From NCBI GenBank assembly GCA_024811115.1, contig JAKOGH010001031.1, positions 1 to 24,553 on the forward strand: a DNA stretch of 24,553 nucleotides, in the 5' to 3' direction. Source of the DNA: Terana coerulea (lineage: Eukaryota > Basidiomycota > Agaricomycetes > Polyporales > Phanerochaetaceae). The position numbers and the translations under genes were made by a program. This document shows positions 9,260 to 18,068 of this stretch, piece by piece (positions within the stretch are counted from its first letter, which is position 1; each line of letters starts with the position of its first letter). Below the pieces are notes generated by a model, which made no database searches, had not been told where the DNA came from, and was given only the letters and a program-made list of their open reading frames with translations.

Positions 9260-9743
9260 GTACATTGAAGTAAGCTACCGATCAGACTACAAATGGGCAA
9301 AATCGCACTACTTAGCTGGCACGCACTGGCCTCATGGAAGACTATGAGAAGTGGGCCAAGGCTGATACAGGGTTCGTGGATTGCTCTATCTACATCCTTA
9401 GCAGCATCAGCAAGTCGACAGTCGCACACAAATGCACACGGTGGCTTGAGCAAAAAGAGCTGCTGGGTGCGTCGTTCTTCTTCATACATGGTGTGGAGAA
9501 GCTTAGCATGACGCAGTTCGTCCTGCCTATGCTTGTGTTTTAGCTGGTAAGAAATTGTGCGAACTTGTATCTGAACGCAACACCTTTACATAGCGCCAGA
9601 ATCACACACCGGCTTTGGATCAGCTCAATGATTTTGTTTGACATGTTGCACTCGAGCACAAAGCACATTGTGTTTGCAAAGATCTCTATTGTTTGCTGCA
9701 GGACCTGCTGCACGCTAGGTGTACCGTGTTGTGCTGACAGTCT
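9260..9743 (+). pseudogene. NACHT/STAND NTPase fragment (NLR-like)
   Basis: Fungal NLR-like proteins carry a NACHT ATPase switch. Before the P-loop they often have a conserved Cys/GTR..W segment, and after it a (L)LGASFFF strand. Here LAGT then, after a frameshift, RTGLMEDYEKWAKADTG leads into SIYILSSISKSTVAH (the Walker A position, about 9388-9425) and LLGASFFFIHGVEKLS, then QFVLPMLVF, a TAG at 9541-9543, and LVRNCANL. The TAG sits where Gln is usual (CAG to TAG). The P-loop has Ser where Gly is expected and looks short, so nucleotide binding is lost. The match fades near 9740, exactly where the hAT-like element begins. Family assignment is by motif memory only. Confidence 0.6.
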
Positions 9744-11010
9744 TAGTGTTGCCAAAGTTCAGTTCAGTTCAGTTCAGTTCAGGTCCATTTTGTTTGAACT
9801 AGAACCAGAACCAAGTGTTTAGTATGAAGGTCCTTGTCGGACAAAATAGTGGAATTGGGGGTCTGTGCACTCAAACTCAAACTGGGCGCGTCAAATAGGG
9901 TTCATTAAGGTACATTAACAGTAAATCCACTTTATTTATGCGAAATCCTGGACTCGTCCGTCATATCTCACTCTTGTTCTCATACTCGGACTCTTTCTGT
10001 CCCTTCTGTAAGGCTAATTAAGCTGAATATAAGCTGATTTATATCTTTTACTGTGATTAGCGCTATTTTGTTCTCACAGGCATTTTCCTTCATTGAAGGC
10101 CATGGCACGTGGCAAGTGGCTGCCAAAGCGGGCGAAGAAACAAACAAAGGTGGGCCCTCGGATAAGTCACCGTCAGCACAAATTGTGAAAGTATCTGCCT
10201 GTGGTCATTCTTGATATAAATGGCAGTGTCAGTTAGCTGGATGTTCTTTTATAGCCACTTCCAGTTCAACCGGCATAATCCGAAGCGAGTTCGAGTTTCT
10301 GTAGACACCAAATGAGTTTTTGCATAGACGCTGGCGAGTTTGTTGCCTTCTACCAGTCCCAGTCGCTATTCTACTCATTAGGGCTCGTTAAGACTAATTA
10401 TCTTTTTGATCGCTCAGTTTACTCGACAATTCCCAGCACCAGCATTTTGACCGCTATTGTCTCTCAAAGTTTAGCAGCCAAACCTGAACTGAACTGAACT
10501 GAACCAGCATAAACTGGTTCAGTCGGTTCAGTTCAGGGTTCGAACTGGTTTGAACCATTAAACCATGTATATATCAGCTTTACTTTGTCAAATCAGAATA
10601 ATTGTGATGGTAGATCATAATAGAGTTATATATTGACATCTAGAAGGGTTTGTATAGTGCAAAAGCCTTACATTATGATGTTTTGAAGCTCAGTGTCTGA
10701 TAGAAGCTATCAGTTGCCATTTTGGCAGCTATTAATGGCATTATGTATACACTCAAACATAAGCAAAGTGACATTTGGCGCTCAGTTTACAAGCACAACA
10801 ATGATAAAATAGTTTAGACATGCTACAGTAAGTAAGTTCATATACTTTTCTCTATGAATCCCAGTACAAATGCACTACATAACATGTACATGGTTCATGG
10901 TTCAAACCGGTTTGAACTTGGTTCAGGTGTAGCAGCCATGCCCTGAACTAAGAACCAAACTAAGTTACCTAGAGGCTGAACCAGAACTGAACTGAACTTC
11001 AGTGACACTA
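9744..11010. mobile_element. hAT-like non-autonomous DNA transposon with GTTCA-rich ends
   Basis: The left end reads TAGTGTTGCCAAAGTTCAG and the right end, read inward, TAGTGTCACTGAAGTTCAG. Both continue into tandem GTTCA units (five in a row near 9760-9781; more near 10487-10530 and 10985-10995). TAGTG ends fit the hAT superfamily, but no 8-bp target duplication is visible (left flank GACAGTCT, right CCCTTTCA), so the copy may be rearranged. The right third is shared with 2163-2479. The interior has no transposase. A 28-codon ORF lies at 10102-10188. Confidence 0.6.
10102..10188 (+). CDS. 28-residue ORF inside the hAT-like element
   Basis: ATG at 10102 to TGA at 10186-10188, beginning MARGKWLPKRAKKQTK, a very basic N-terminus. 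A GTGGGC follows the Lys codon and could be a splice donor. It might be the first exon of a lost transposase or captured host sequence. No family recognised. Confidence 0.2.
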   Translation: MARGKWLPKRAKKQTKVGPRISHRQHKL

Positions 11011-11454
11011 CCCTTTCAGCATTTTTGATACTTTTACAGCTTCACAATTGCGCTGATGACACTGAAGCGGTGTTTCAATGTTTTCCAGCAGAAATTGAAC
11101 TCTACGTCCAAGTGGGCTGTGCTCACTGTCATATGCTCCGGGCCATTTCCCCCTGGGTGGAAGCAAAAGATGCCCACTTTGTGACAAGGTAAAACTACAC
11201 TTATGCTGCAGCATAACTTTGCTACGTCTGGTAACAGCCAGAGTTGGGGCTGCAGACATCAGGGAAAAGTAACCGCTCGCAGGAGCACTATGCAGCATAA
11301 GTAGCCATGATAGCCCCATAGAATAGTACCAGAGTGAGTAGCGTCTGTAGCGCTCTGCCAACACTGCGTAGCGTTTTGTAGCCGCCTGCTTGCTCTCAGT
11401 AGCATTCAGCATTGTAGTGTAGATGCTACCGAACAGCTACTGCATATATGGTAG
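11011..11454. other. Unassigned flank right of the hAT-like element
   Basis: Contains a 134-codon minus-strand open frame (11412-11008, starting MLNATESKQAATKRYAVLAE) with no recognisable domain. Its 3' end lies in the transposon end. I do not count it as a gene. The NACHT fragment does not visibly resume here. Confidence 0.3.
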
Positions 11455-11970
11455 TGTCATAAATTTCCCTCAGCCCTAGTCCACAGCGCTTAGAGTATAA
11501 CATCAAGTCACAGAACATGTCACTAAGTCATCACATAGCGTTACAAGATGCTAGATCAGTTTGCCATGTGCTTGTCACATGGACATTAGGGATATGCTTT
11601 ATCACGGACGTCGGATCCAGGACTTTGGTCTGGAACTGTTCTGGACTATGACATCATGGGCTGATAGTGTACAGTAGCTCGATTAGGACATCTAGATAGT
11701 GCTGATGTTAGCGTGATAGCTAGGTCAGATCTAATAAGGGAGTTAGAGCGCTAGTATGCTCTGGAGCCTTAGTCAGATGTCACCTGACTGTCTCAGTCAG
11801 CATATGGTATTGGAGATCTTAGATAGTGTCTGGGGTCCCTTTACACATGTATATAAGGAGGCTGGTCTGTGGGCTAAACCCCAGACTCAACAACATTGTT
11901 GATTTATATCCACTCTACTAGTTCTACTCAAGTCTCTCTGCTTTCCCACCTCCTTCAAGTCATCCCAGCA
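11455..11970 (+). repeat. Probable LTR (gypsy-type), plus strand
   Basis: Begins TGTCATAAATTTCCC and contains a TATA box TATATAA at 11850-11856, a pyrimidine-rich leader (TCTCTCTGCTTTCCC), and CCAGCA before GGTGAGTATT near 11970. This is the layout of a U3-R-U5 promoter. The end at 11970 is an estimate; flanks GGTAG and GGTGA do not match as a duplication. No second copy exists in the window. It runs opposite to the gypsy gag-pol remnant beside it, so it probably comes from another element or is a solo LTR. Confidence 0.45.
11850..11856 (+). promoter_or_regulatory. TATA box in the probable LTR
   Basis: TATATAAGGAGG context, followed after roughly 110 bp by a CAG/GTGAGT splice-donor-like site at 11968-11977. 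This supports a transcribed leader on the plus strand. Confidence 0.5.
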
Positions 11971-11995
11971 GGTGAGTATTGTAGTTTTATGATAG

Positions 11996-13200
11996 AGCTC
12001 CTTCTTTGAGGTCGATGGTGTGGTCTCAGGATTTGTGTTCAGGTAGTTAGTGTGACTCTTCTTCAGAGAATATGTAAGTGTGGCGACGATACTTCTTTGG
12101 GACTATCTTTTCAAAGGACTGCTGCCTCGCTTGCGCGAATTCCTCTTCGGCAATCTGCTGCGAGTAAATGTATCCAGCGCACATCCATAGCTCATCTCCT
12201 CCTTTTAGAAGTCCAGCTTTGACCCAGCTTCGCCAGCGCCTTCCGGTTGGCTTCCACTCTCTGAAGGTGCTGCTCTGCTTCTGACTCTAGTGTTCTGTCT
12301 CGCCAGTCAACTTGTGGATTGACTGATCTCAGCCAGGGCAATCCTAGAATGACATCCTCAGATCCTAGGCTTGCCACTAGAAAATCCCACTCTTGATCAT
12401 GGCTGCCGATAATCAGTCTCAGCCATGCAAAATGAGTAATAGTTCCAGCTTAGTTGGGGCTACCATCAATGTTGTAAAGGGGCAGTTGGTGAACCAAGGG
12501 GCTGAGTGCAAGATTGTGCTTTCGAGTGTAGTCTCTATTGACAAACAGCCCGCTGGTGCTGCTGTCTAGCATGGCTCGAGTCCTTTCGCCTGCTACATAC
12601 ACTGCGACCCGGAAGTGTTTCAAATGGTAATCTATTTCCTGAAGCTGGCATGTAGAAATCATGTCATACATGCTACTTACAACGTCTAATATAGAGGAAG
12701 CTGGTGCTACAGACTCAGGTGCTACAGTGTCCTTGGGATTAGGGAACAACAGAGTGGCATCCATGCTAGCGGTCTTGAAAGTTGAATCCTGTGGGTCCGT
12801 GTCAACTACTGGTACTACAAAGGAAATGGTTTTCTTGGAACACGACTGAACGGAGCGGGACTTTAGAGACGAAGTCAAAGAAACCTGGGACGGTGGTAGT
12901 ACATATACAGAAGGGACCGGATTTGAGTTAGTGTCTATTTCAGAACAAGGGTCCACACACAATATTGAGAAACAGTTGAAATCAGGGAAACGCGCCAGGT
13001 TCTTAGCTGCAGCCTTAGCCAAGAATCTTACAAAAAATCCCCTGTTACCTTGCACAGTCGCACCTCCAGAAACGCTACCGATTATGCCAGTGATGCGACT
13101 GCTGCTTCCGACATAGAGGAGGAGCTTGACGCGGCCGAGCCCAACGTACTCAACGCAGTTGTCAAAGGTGACCTTGGTAGCACACTGCCATCTGTATTGG
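11996..13200 (-). pseudogene. Ty3/gypsy pol remnant: protease to RT leader
   Basis: The retropepsin-like domain has Asp in AMLDSSTSGLFVNRDY (12550-12570). Next come LYNIDGSPN, a TAA, then WLRLIIGSHDQEWDFLVASL and DVILGLPWLRSVNPQVDW, the usual IxGxxWL block of fungal gypsy proteases. After a shift, FEKIVPKKYRR..IFSEEES and PEHKS.DHTIDLKEGA form the conserved leader just before the RT domain. There a TGA stands where Trp is expected. Homology ends abruptly near 11996, so RT, RNase H and integrase are absent. Upstream (12850-13200) is a low-identity linker between Gag and protease. Confidence 0.8.
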
Positions 13201-13210
13201 CCGCATTGAC

Positions 13211-14458
13211 TTATGCTGCCGCTGCTCCTGTCTGTTCTATGTATTGGGATTGATACACCACTAAGGTATGCCCTACATTGTGGCAGTGCTGGCATATGGA
13301 CTGGCAGTGAGGACAGGCCATCATGGTGTAGTCCTTCGACCCGTATCCGAAGCATCTCTCGGCTAGAGCTTTATGCCAGGCCTAGGCTGACTCTGGTGCC
13401 GGAGTTGTTGCCGAGATGTCCATGGCATCGGGGTTGGCTAGAGTCTGGAATGGCTGAATTGGGGCCGCTGAAGGGAAGTGTCGAGGCTCTGAAGTTGACG
13501 TTGACGTTGTAGTTCTGGGTTGATGTTCTTGCTCGCGAGCTCGCTTTGCATCTCGCTTGCACTTTCTCTTGTTAATATCCTGTGCTGCCTCTACTACACG
13601 CACTAAAGTAGAAGTGTCTCTGCCTGTCTCTGCAATTCTGTCCTTGACGTAGGTGGACAGGTGCTTTTGTATTAAATGCACTTGTTTTCATTACTAAAGG
13701 TGATACGGCTGGCATACTGGTAGAACAGTGCCGTATACTTCTGCGCTGTCTTGTTTCCTATCTAAAGGGTATTGAGGGAGGCCAGTGCATCTTCTGCCTC
13801 GTCTACAGTCTCGAATTGAGTGCGAAAGGCTTGTAAAAACGCCATCCAATTAACGTACGGGGTTTCGCCTTTCGTCAGTGCTTCCATAGTTAGTGTTGCC
13901 CAGATGGCCACATTTCCTACCAGAAAATTAAGGCCTGCTCCAACTCACTCATTGATTCGAGGGTTGTACTCCATCTTCATGACTTGCTGGCCGTATGTGT
14001 CAACTACTAGGTTGCCATTGGCATCCCAGCTCTGTCGCTGTATTCAGTTGCTCAATCCCTCTTTCTGGTTCTGCACCCAAATGGTAAAGGCTGTGAGAAA
14101 CCGCCACACATCATCCATAGACTTGCCGTCGTATGTGGCGGGTTTCTGCACATATTGTTTGGTGGGCGGTTGTGTGGTAACCGTGGCATTTATTACTGGT
14201 AGAGGCTGTTGCGCTTGCTGGATCTGCATCTGGTTGACGTTCTGGGTGAAGTTGGCTACTTGTTGAGCTAGCGCCTGAACCAGCTGCTCGAGGGTCATCA
14301 TTTGAGCCATTAGTGCTGGAGTGGGTGCAGGAGGTAGAGGTGGAGGTGGCTGTGGCGATGGATTGCGTGGAGAGAGGGCCACTGATGGGACTACTGGGGT
14401 CTGCGTCGCAGAGTGCCGGTTCGAGGTGTAAGTGTGCGGAGGTTCTGAAGGAGTTCAT
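13211..14458 (-). pseudogene. Ty3/gypsy gag remnant with two decayed zinc knuckles
   Basis: Read from high to low coordinates: a Pro/Gln-rich N-terminus (ALSPRNPSPQPPPPLPP), a helical stretch (LEQLVQALAQQVANFTQNV), the Gag core (TYDGKSMDDVWRFLTAF; WMAFLQAFRTQFETVDEAED; YVKDRIAETGRDTSTL), then two CX2CX4HX4C knuckles at 13354-13253. These read CFGYGSKDYTMMAC and CQHCHNVGHTLVVY, so three zinc ligands have become Tyr. Stops occur near 14044, 13921, 13762 and 13682, among others, and the frame shifts more than once. The true start is unclear (14382, or the overlapping frame at 14458). Confidence 0.75.
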
Positions 14459-14459
14459 G

Positions 14460-14940
14460 GAACGCAGGGCTTGGTGAGCTTGAACTTCCAGCTGGAAGTT
14501 GGATCAATGGTTCTCTTGAGTGCTTTCCTACTCGAGGTTGCTAGATCTGGTCTGGATGTTCTCCCTCGTACACTGCCTCGACTCTATTGTAACGATTTGG
14601 GCACGGTTATTGCTCACACTTCTCGCAGGTTAGTGGTTCGTCGTAGTAATTGTGTTGGTTGCTTGAGTTGTAATAATGGAATACTGTTGAGCAGTCGAAC
14701 TGCTGCGCAGGGGCTGTGTTTTCAGACAGGTTGGCAACAGGTAGTGTGTGAATGGACCTCTTTGCGCACAATGGAGAACTCAAGAGTTCACCTCACCAAC
14801 GTCCTGCTCAATAGCAGCACGGCAAGGGAAGGATGTGTAAGGGAATAGACAGAGCCTCAGTGGCACTGTATCTCTAGACAGTTGTGGTGCCTGTGCTTCG
14901 CGGGGTTCGATCAGATCAGTGTGAATGGGAGATCTTGACC
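14460..14940. other. Unassigned; possibly 5' leader of the gypsy remnant
   Basis: Lies upstream of the minus-strand gag. I see no sequence matching the 11455 LTR in either orientation, no TATA box on minus, and no domain in the plus-strand frame at 14432-14848. The gypsy 5' LTR is not visible. Confidence 0.3.
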
Positions 14941-15667
14941 TAATGTTGCAGAGACAAGCTCGACACGTAACCAGAGTGGATGGATCAAAGTGGATGTGGA
15001 ATAGATGGTAGAATACGATGCGAGGGAGGGCGGCGAAGGCCAACTCCAAGTAGACCTCACAGAATGAGTAGGCTGGTGCCAATACTTGTTCCCAATGACC
15101 AAGTTAGTATTGCTACAATGTACAGTGTATCGAATACATACCTTGTCCCTAATGACCAAGAGGTCGAGATGAGGGACAAGGCTAGAGAGTCCTTAGTGCT
15201 AAGTGTCCGAACGTGGGAAGAATCGAGCCGCATTTGGGTGCTAAATGTCGCAAACAGACACACACACGTAGTATTATTTTCATTTTCCTTGCCCTTAGTT
15301 AGCGCAAATACAAGGCCTGGTAGCAGCCCCAGGGCCTTAGACTTCATTCTGATGATCCCGGCGCTTAGCGCCCAAATGCAGCTCAATTCTTCTCACACTC
15401 TCGGACTCTTAGCACTCGAACTCTTCTGCCTTGCTCTTCATCTCGACCTCTTGGTCATTAGGGACAAGGTATGGATTCTATGTATTATATAGCGTAGCAA
15501 TGCTAACTTGGTCATTGGGAACAAGTATCGGCACCTGCCTGCCTGTTCTGTGAGGTCTACTTGGAGTTGGCCTTCGTCACCCTCCTTGTATAAGCCCTAT
15601 CATCTATTTCAGATCCACTGTGATCCGTCCGCTCTAGTTACGTGTTGAGCTCGTCTCCGCAACACTA
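14941..15667. mobile_element. Foldback element (about 727 bp, long inverted arms)
   Basis: Left arm about 14941-15250 and right arm about 15360-15667 are inverted copies. Shared landmarks include GAAGGCCAACTCCAAGTAG, ACTTGTTCCCAATGACCAAG and CCTTGTCCCTAATGACCAAG. The ends read TAATGTTGCAGAGAC (left) and TAGTGTTGCGGAGAC (right, inward). The spacer is only about 110 bp. No transposase or clear duplication is seen. Open frames in both arms mirror each other and are not genes. It is a non-autonomous DNA element or an inverted duplication. Confidence 0.75.
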
Positions 15668-15800
15668 AGTGCCAGGATTATTGGAATGAAGTCCAAAGGC
15701 TCTGAGGCTGCTATCAGGCTATGTATCTGCGCTAACAGGTGCAAGAAAATAAAAAATGGTACTACGTATGTGTGTCCATCTGTGACAGCGCTGAACTTCA
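15668..15800 (-). repeat. Inverted copy of the foldback spacer
   Basis: The reverse complement of this stretch matches 15241-15365, the loop region of the foldback element. Shared words include ACACACA.ACGTAGTA, TTAGCGCA.ATACA and GACTTCATTC. The order of units across 14941-15800 is thus A, B, A-inverted, B-inverted. Confidence 0.6.
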
Positions 15801-16359
15801 GTTCAAAGATTCAGATGAGGTCAGATGTGGTTAACTTTTCGAAGTTGAGAAGTACTAGCTTTGAAGAGGTGAGGGTGTAAGCCAGGGCGAGGGAGTGCTG
15901 AAAGCCTCTCTGCAAGAGTAGGCTTAGCGGGACCGGCTAGGATGTGAGTGCGCTCGGCTTTCTTCCTTGTGCCTAGTACTGGTTGCAGACTTGGTCATTC
16001 TGGCCGGCAATCTCAGCATCTGTAGGGAGCTTAGCGCAGGTGAAGCAAAAGAGTTGGCCAAGAGGCTTGGGACTTGCAAAACCAATGTGGTTAGCATGGT
16101 GCTCCTTAGCATGGAAGCAGTCAATTTGTTCTTGCAACAGAAAGGCGGGAGTAGGATTGAGCAAGTTTACTGGCACTACATGTTACATAGGAATATAGTC
16201 AAGGACTATTTTCCGCTGCGTAGTATCAATGAGACCTACTCGTTAATTTGAAGGTATAAACTTTTGGTAAAACGGTTGAACTAGGAAGGTAAGTGTGGGT
16301 TCTCAGCAAATGTAACTAGACAAGTGTCAAGAGGTAACAATATAAGAGTTTAGAGCTCA
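15801..16359. other. Unassigned; internal side of a minus-strand LTR
   Basis: Would be the start of the internal region of the retroelement whose LTR and primer site lie at 16360-16674. Open frames exist on both strands (plus 15967-16251; minus 16176-15973, with LLQEQIDCFHAKEHH). Neither resembles Gag or any family I know. Probably decayed or replaced sequence. Confidence 0.3.
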
Positions 16360-16371
16360 GTGCTCATAACC
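16360..16371 (-). other. Primer-binding site, minus strand (iMet half-tRNA type)
   Basis: On minus the sequence is GGTTATGAGCAC directly after an LTR ending CTCTCA. It shares the first ten bases GGTTATGAGC with the copia-1 primer site. Confidence 0.65.
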
Positions 16372-16674
16372 TGAGAGAATGAGAATGATTGAACTTTGTA
16401 TATTCAGCATATTCAGCTTGGTATATATACAAGTAATGTAGGACCCCTGAAACTACTCAGACTCCTGGTACAATACTCAGGTCTATCTAAAGACAATGAT
16501 CTATGCATGTGGCATGTGGAGAGAGGTCAGGAGACACTACTCTAGTCCATGGAATATCTGAGGTTGTACTCTGGATCTCCTATGTCCATATTGGGAAATA
16601 GTCCTTGTGGCGCTAATAGGCGCTCGTGCAAAGCAGCAGCTAGGCGCTTATATTTTAACATATCTGCTGCCACA
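16372..16674 (-). repeat. Copia-type LTR, minus strand
   Basis: On minus this 303-bp stretch begins TGTGGCAGCAGATATG and ends TTCTCTCA, so it is TG...CA bounded. It has a TATA-like TATATATA at 16422-16429. It is followed by the iMet primer site and preceded on minus by a purine-leaning CGTTGGAGTGAAT (16687-16675). The flanking 5 bp differ (TAACC and ATTCA on plus), so it is not a clean solo LTR. No partner LTR is in the window. Confidence 0.6.
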
Positions 16675-16689
16675 ATTCACTCCAACGAC

Positions 16690-17200
16690 AGCGTGATGCA
16701 TTGCTCAAGTCAGTGACTGTCACTAACAGATGCTTACTGTCATTGACCGTTGTTAGAAGTCGCTGCTTTTGGTATTCTGTCGGACCATTGACCACCAGCA
16801 ACAACCGCTATGTGGTACACGCATCAGGAAAGGGGTTTCAGTTAGATAGTTAATGTTGTCTATGGTACATACCGGAGTTATTCATTTGAAATAAAAGGGT
16901 ATGATAAGCTAGTATAGCCTATGATATTCGATGATGCATGGTTTGCTCTACCATGGTCTTTGAGAGCCGTGAGTAGATGCTTTCTTCTCGAGTAGCTCCT
17001 GGTCAGCTGACTAAGTCCTATAGAAGCTTATCTGCGCCTATGCGAAAAACTCCTCGCTACAGTATTCTATCTCCGAGCATGTGTGAAGCTGAGGCTCTAC
17101 GCTTGCATCTAAAATGATACGTACCTCAGTTCTTTTCTATTGCCCCTTCACCAACAGCGTGACTCAAACGCCCAGAAGGCCAATTCCGGGTCTTCTCGCG
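16690..17200. other. Intergenic stretch without recognisable genes
   Basis: No copia pol tail is found on minus next to the LTR, and no domain on either strand. The right part is the likely upstream region of the small spliced gene model at 17222. Confidence 0.35.
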
Positions 17201-17205
17201 TGACA

Positions 17206-17212
17206 TATATAA
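17206..17212 (+). promoter_or_regulatory. Candidate TATA box
   Basis: TATATAA lies 10-16 bp before the ATG of the small gene model at 17222. That is closer than usual, so translation might instead begin downstream, at ATG 17327 if the intron is not real. Confidence 0.35.
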
Positions 17213-17221
17213 GACGTGACG

Positions 17222-17470
17222 ATGTTGCCCATTGCCCCCAAGTCTGCATTTCATCTGTATACACCACGGTAAGTCCCAGATTTTACACATAATGCTATCA
17301 CTATCAGCAATACTCACTGACTACAATGAAGAGCTTTGCATGGACGGCAGTGTTCAGAGGTTCACAATGCTGCCAATATCCCACCCATAGTGGCTTTTGG
17401 GCTGCTAGTGAGCCTATGTGTTGCTGTGAACAAGGATCGCCCCGACACTGACACTTCTCTACAGACTTAG
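17222..17470 (+). CDS. Possible small spliced gene, 61 residues, unknown function
   Basis: Two exons, 17222-17268 and 17332-17470, separated by a 63-nt intron with GTAAGT donor, CACTGAC branch-like sequence and AG acceptor. The join keeps one open frame: MLPIAPKSAFHLYTP, then HGRQCSEVHNAANIPPIVAF, then a hydrophobic GLLVSLCVAV, ending at TAG 17468-17470. A second intron-like stretch follows GGGCTGCTA (GTGAGC...CTGAC...CTACAG, 57 nt), after which GDVRDFVWAPVY-like residues appear in one frame. That could hint at an NAD-dependent epimerase/dehydratase remnant, but this is weak. It may be a decayed gene piece. Confidence 0.25.
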
Positions 17471-17474
17471 GATG

Positions 17475-18068
17475 TCAGGGATTTTGTATGGGCACCTGTC
17501 TATGTATGTAAAATTTATCTTCTTCACAGGAATTGTGACTGACTTCTGATTCCTGAAGCCAGAAACCTTGGCCTTGAGTACTGGTAGCGTAACGGACTAC
17601 TGTAGATACTCATCCCTGTTTTGTACTGTAGGTCACCTATATTTGCAATATAATTCATGTGTAAATAAACATGCTAGAATTATGTAATCAATAAGTCATT
17701 CACCCTCAATCCGGCATTTTGATCCACATGCTGTATGCATACTATAGCTGTTCATAAAAAGGCATGATAGCTCTCTATTGCAGCTCATAGCCAAAACCCA
17801 GATATGTAGTACAATATATGTCGAGAAAGTCAATGATGCTATCATTGCTATACGCCCTATCTAACACAATATAGACTAGAGTGTCTTTCGTGATGTCACT
17901 GTTTATCTCTAGGCATCTAACTCTGGCTTACAATAGAGAGGATAAAGGAATACTCAGTTCAAACACATCGCATTGCATCCCAAGCGCTTAAACAGCCATT
18001 TTATATAGTTTCATAAAGCCTTTGCCACTCAGCATTGTCGCTGGTGTAACATCTGGCCACAATTTCCA
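17475..18068. other. Unassigned stretch
   Basis: AT-leaning sequence with stops in all frames and no LTR or terminal repeat recognised. It separates the small gene model from the C-terminus of the P450 pseudogene. Confidence 0.35.

Noticed and set aside
9744..11010. 8-bp hAT target duplication
   Set aside because: Flanks GACAGTCT and CCCTTTCA do not match, so the superfamily call rests on the terminal sequence only.
11008..11412. 134-codon minus-strand ORF
   Set aside because: No recognisable motif, its 3' end lies in a transposon terminus, and there are no intron or promoter signals. Length alone is not enough.
14780..15492. Long open frames on both strands around 15000-15490
   Set aside because: They fall within the inverted arms of the foldback element and mirror one another.
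15967..16251. Gag or host gene next to the minus-strand LTR
   Set aside because: Neither the plus-strand nor the minus-strand frame resembles Gag or another family I know, and the plus frame is on the wrong strand for that LTR.
16372..16674. Clean solo LTR
   Set aside because: The 5-bp flanks differ, and a primer site and purine-like tract remain on the two sides.
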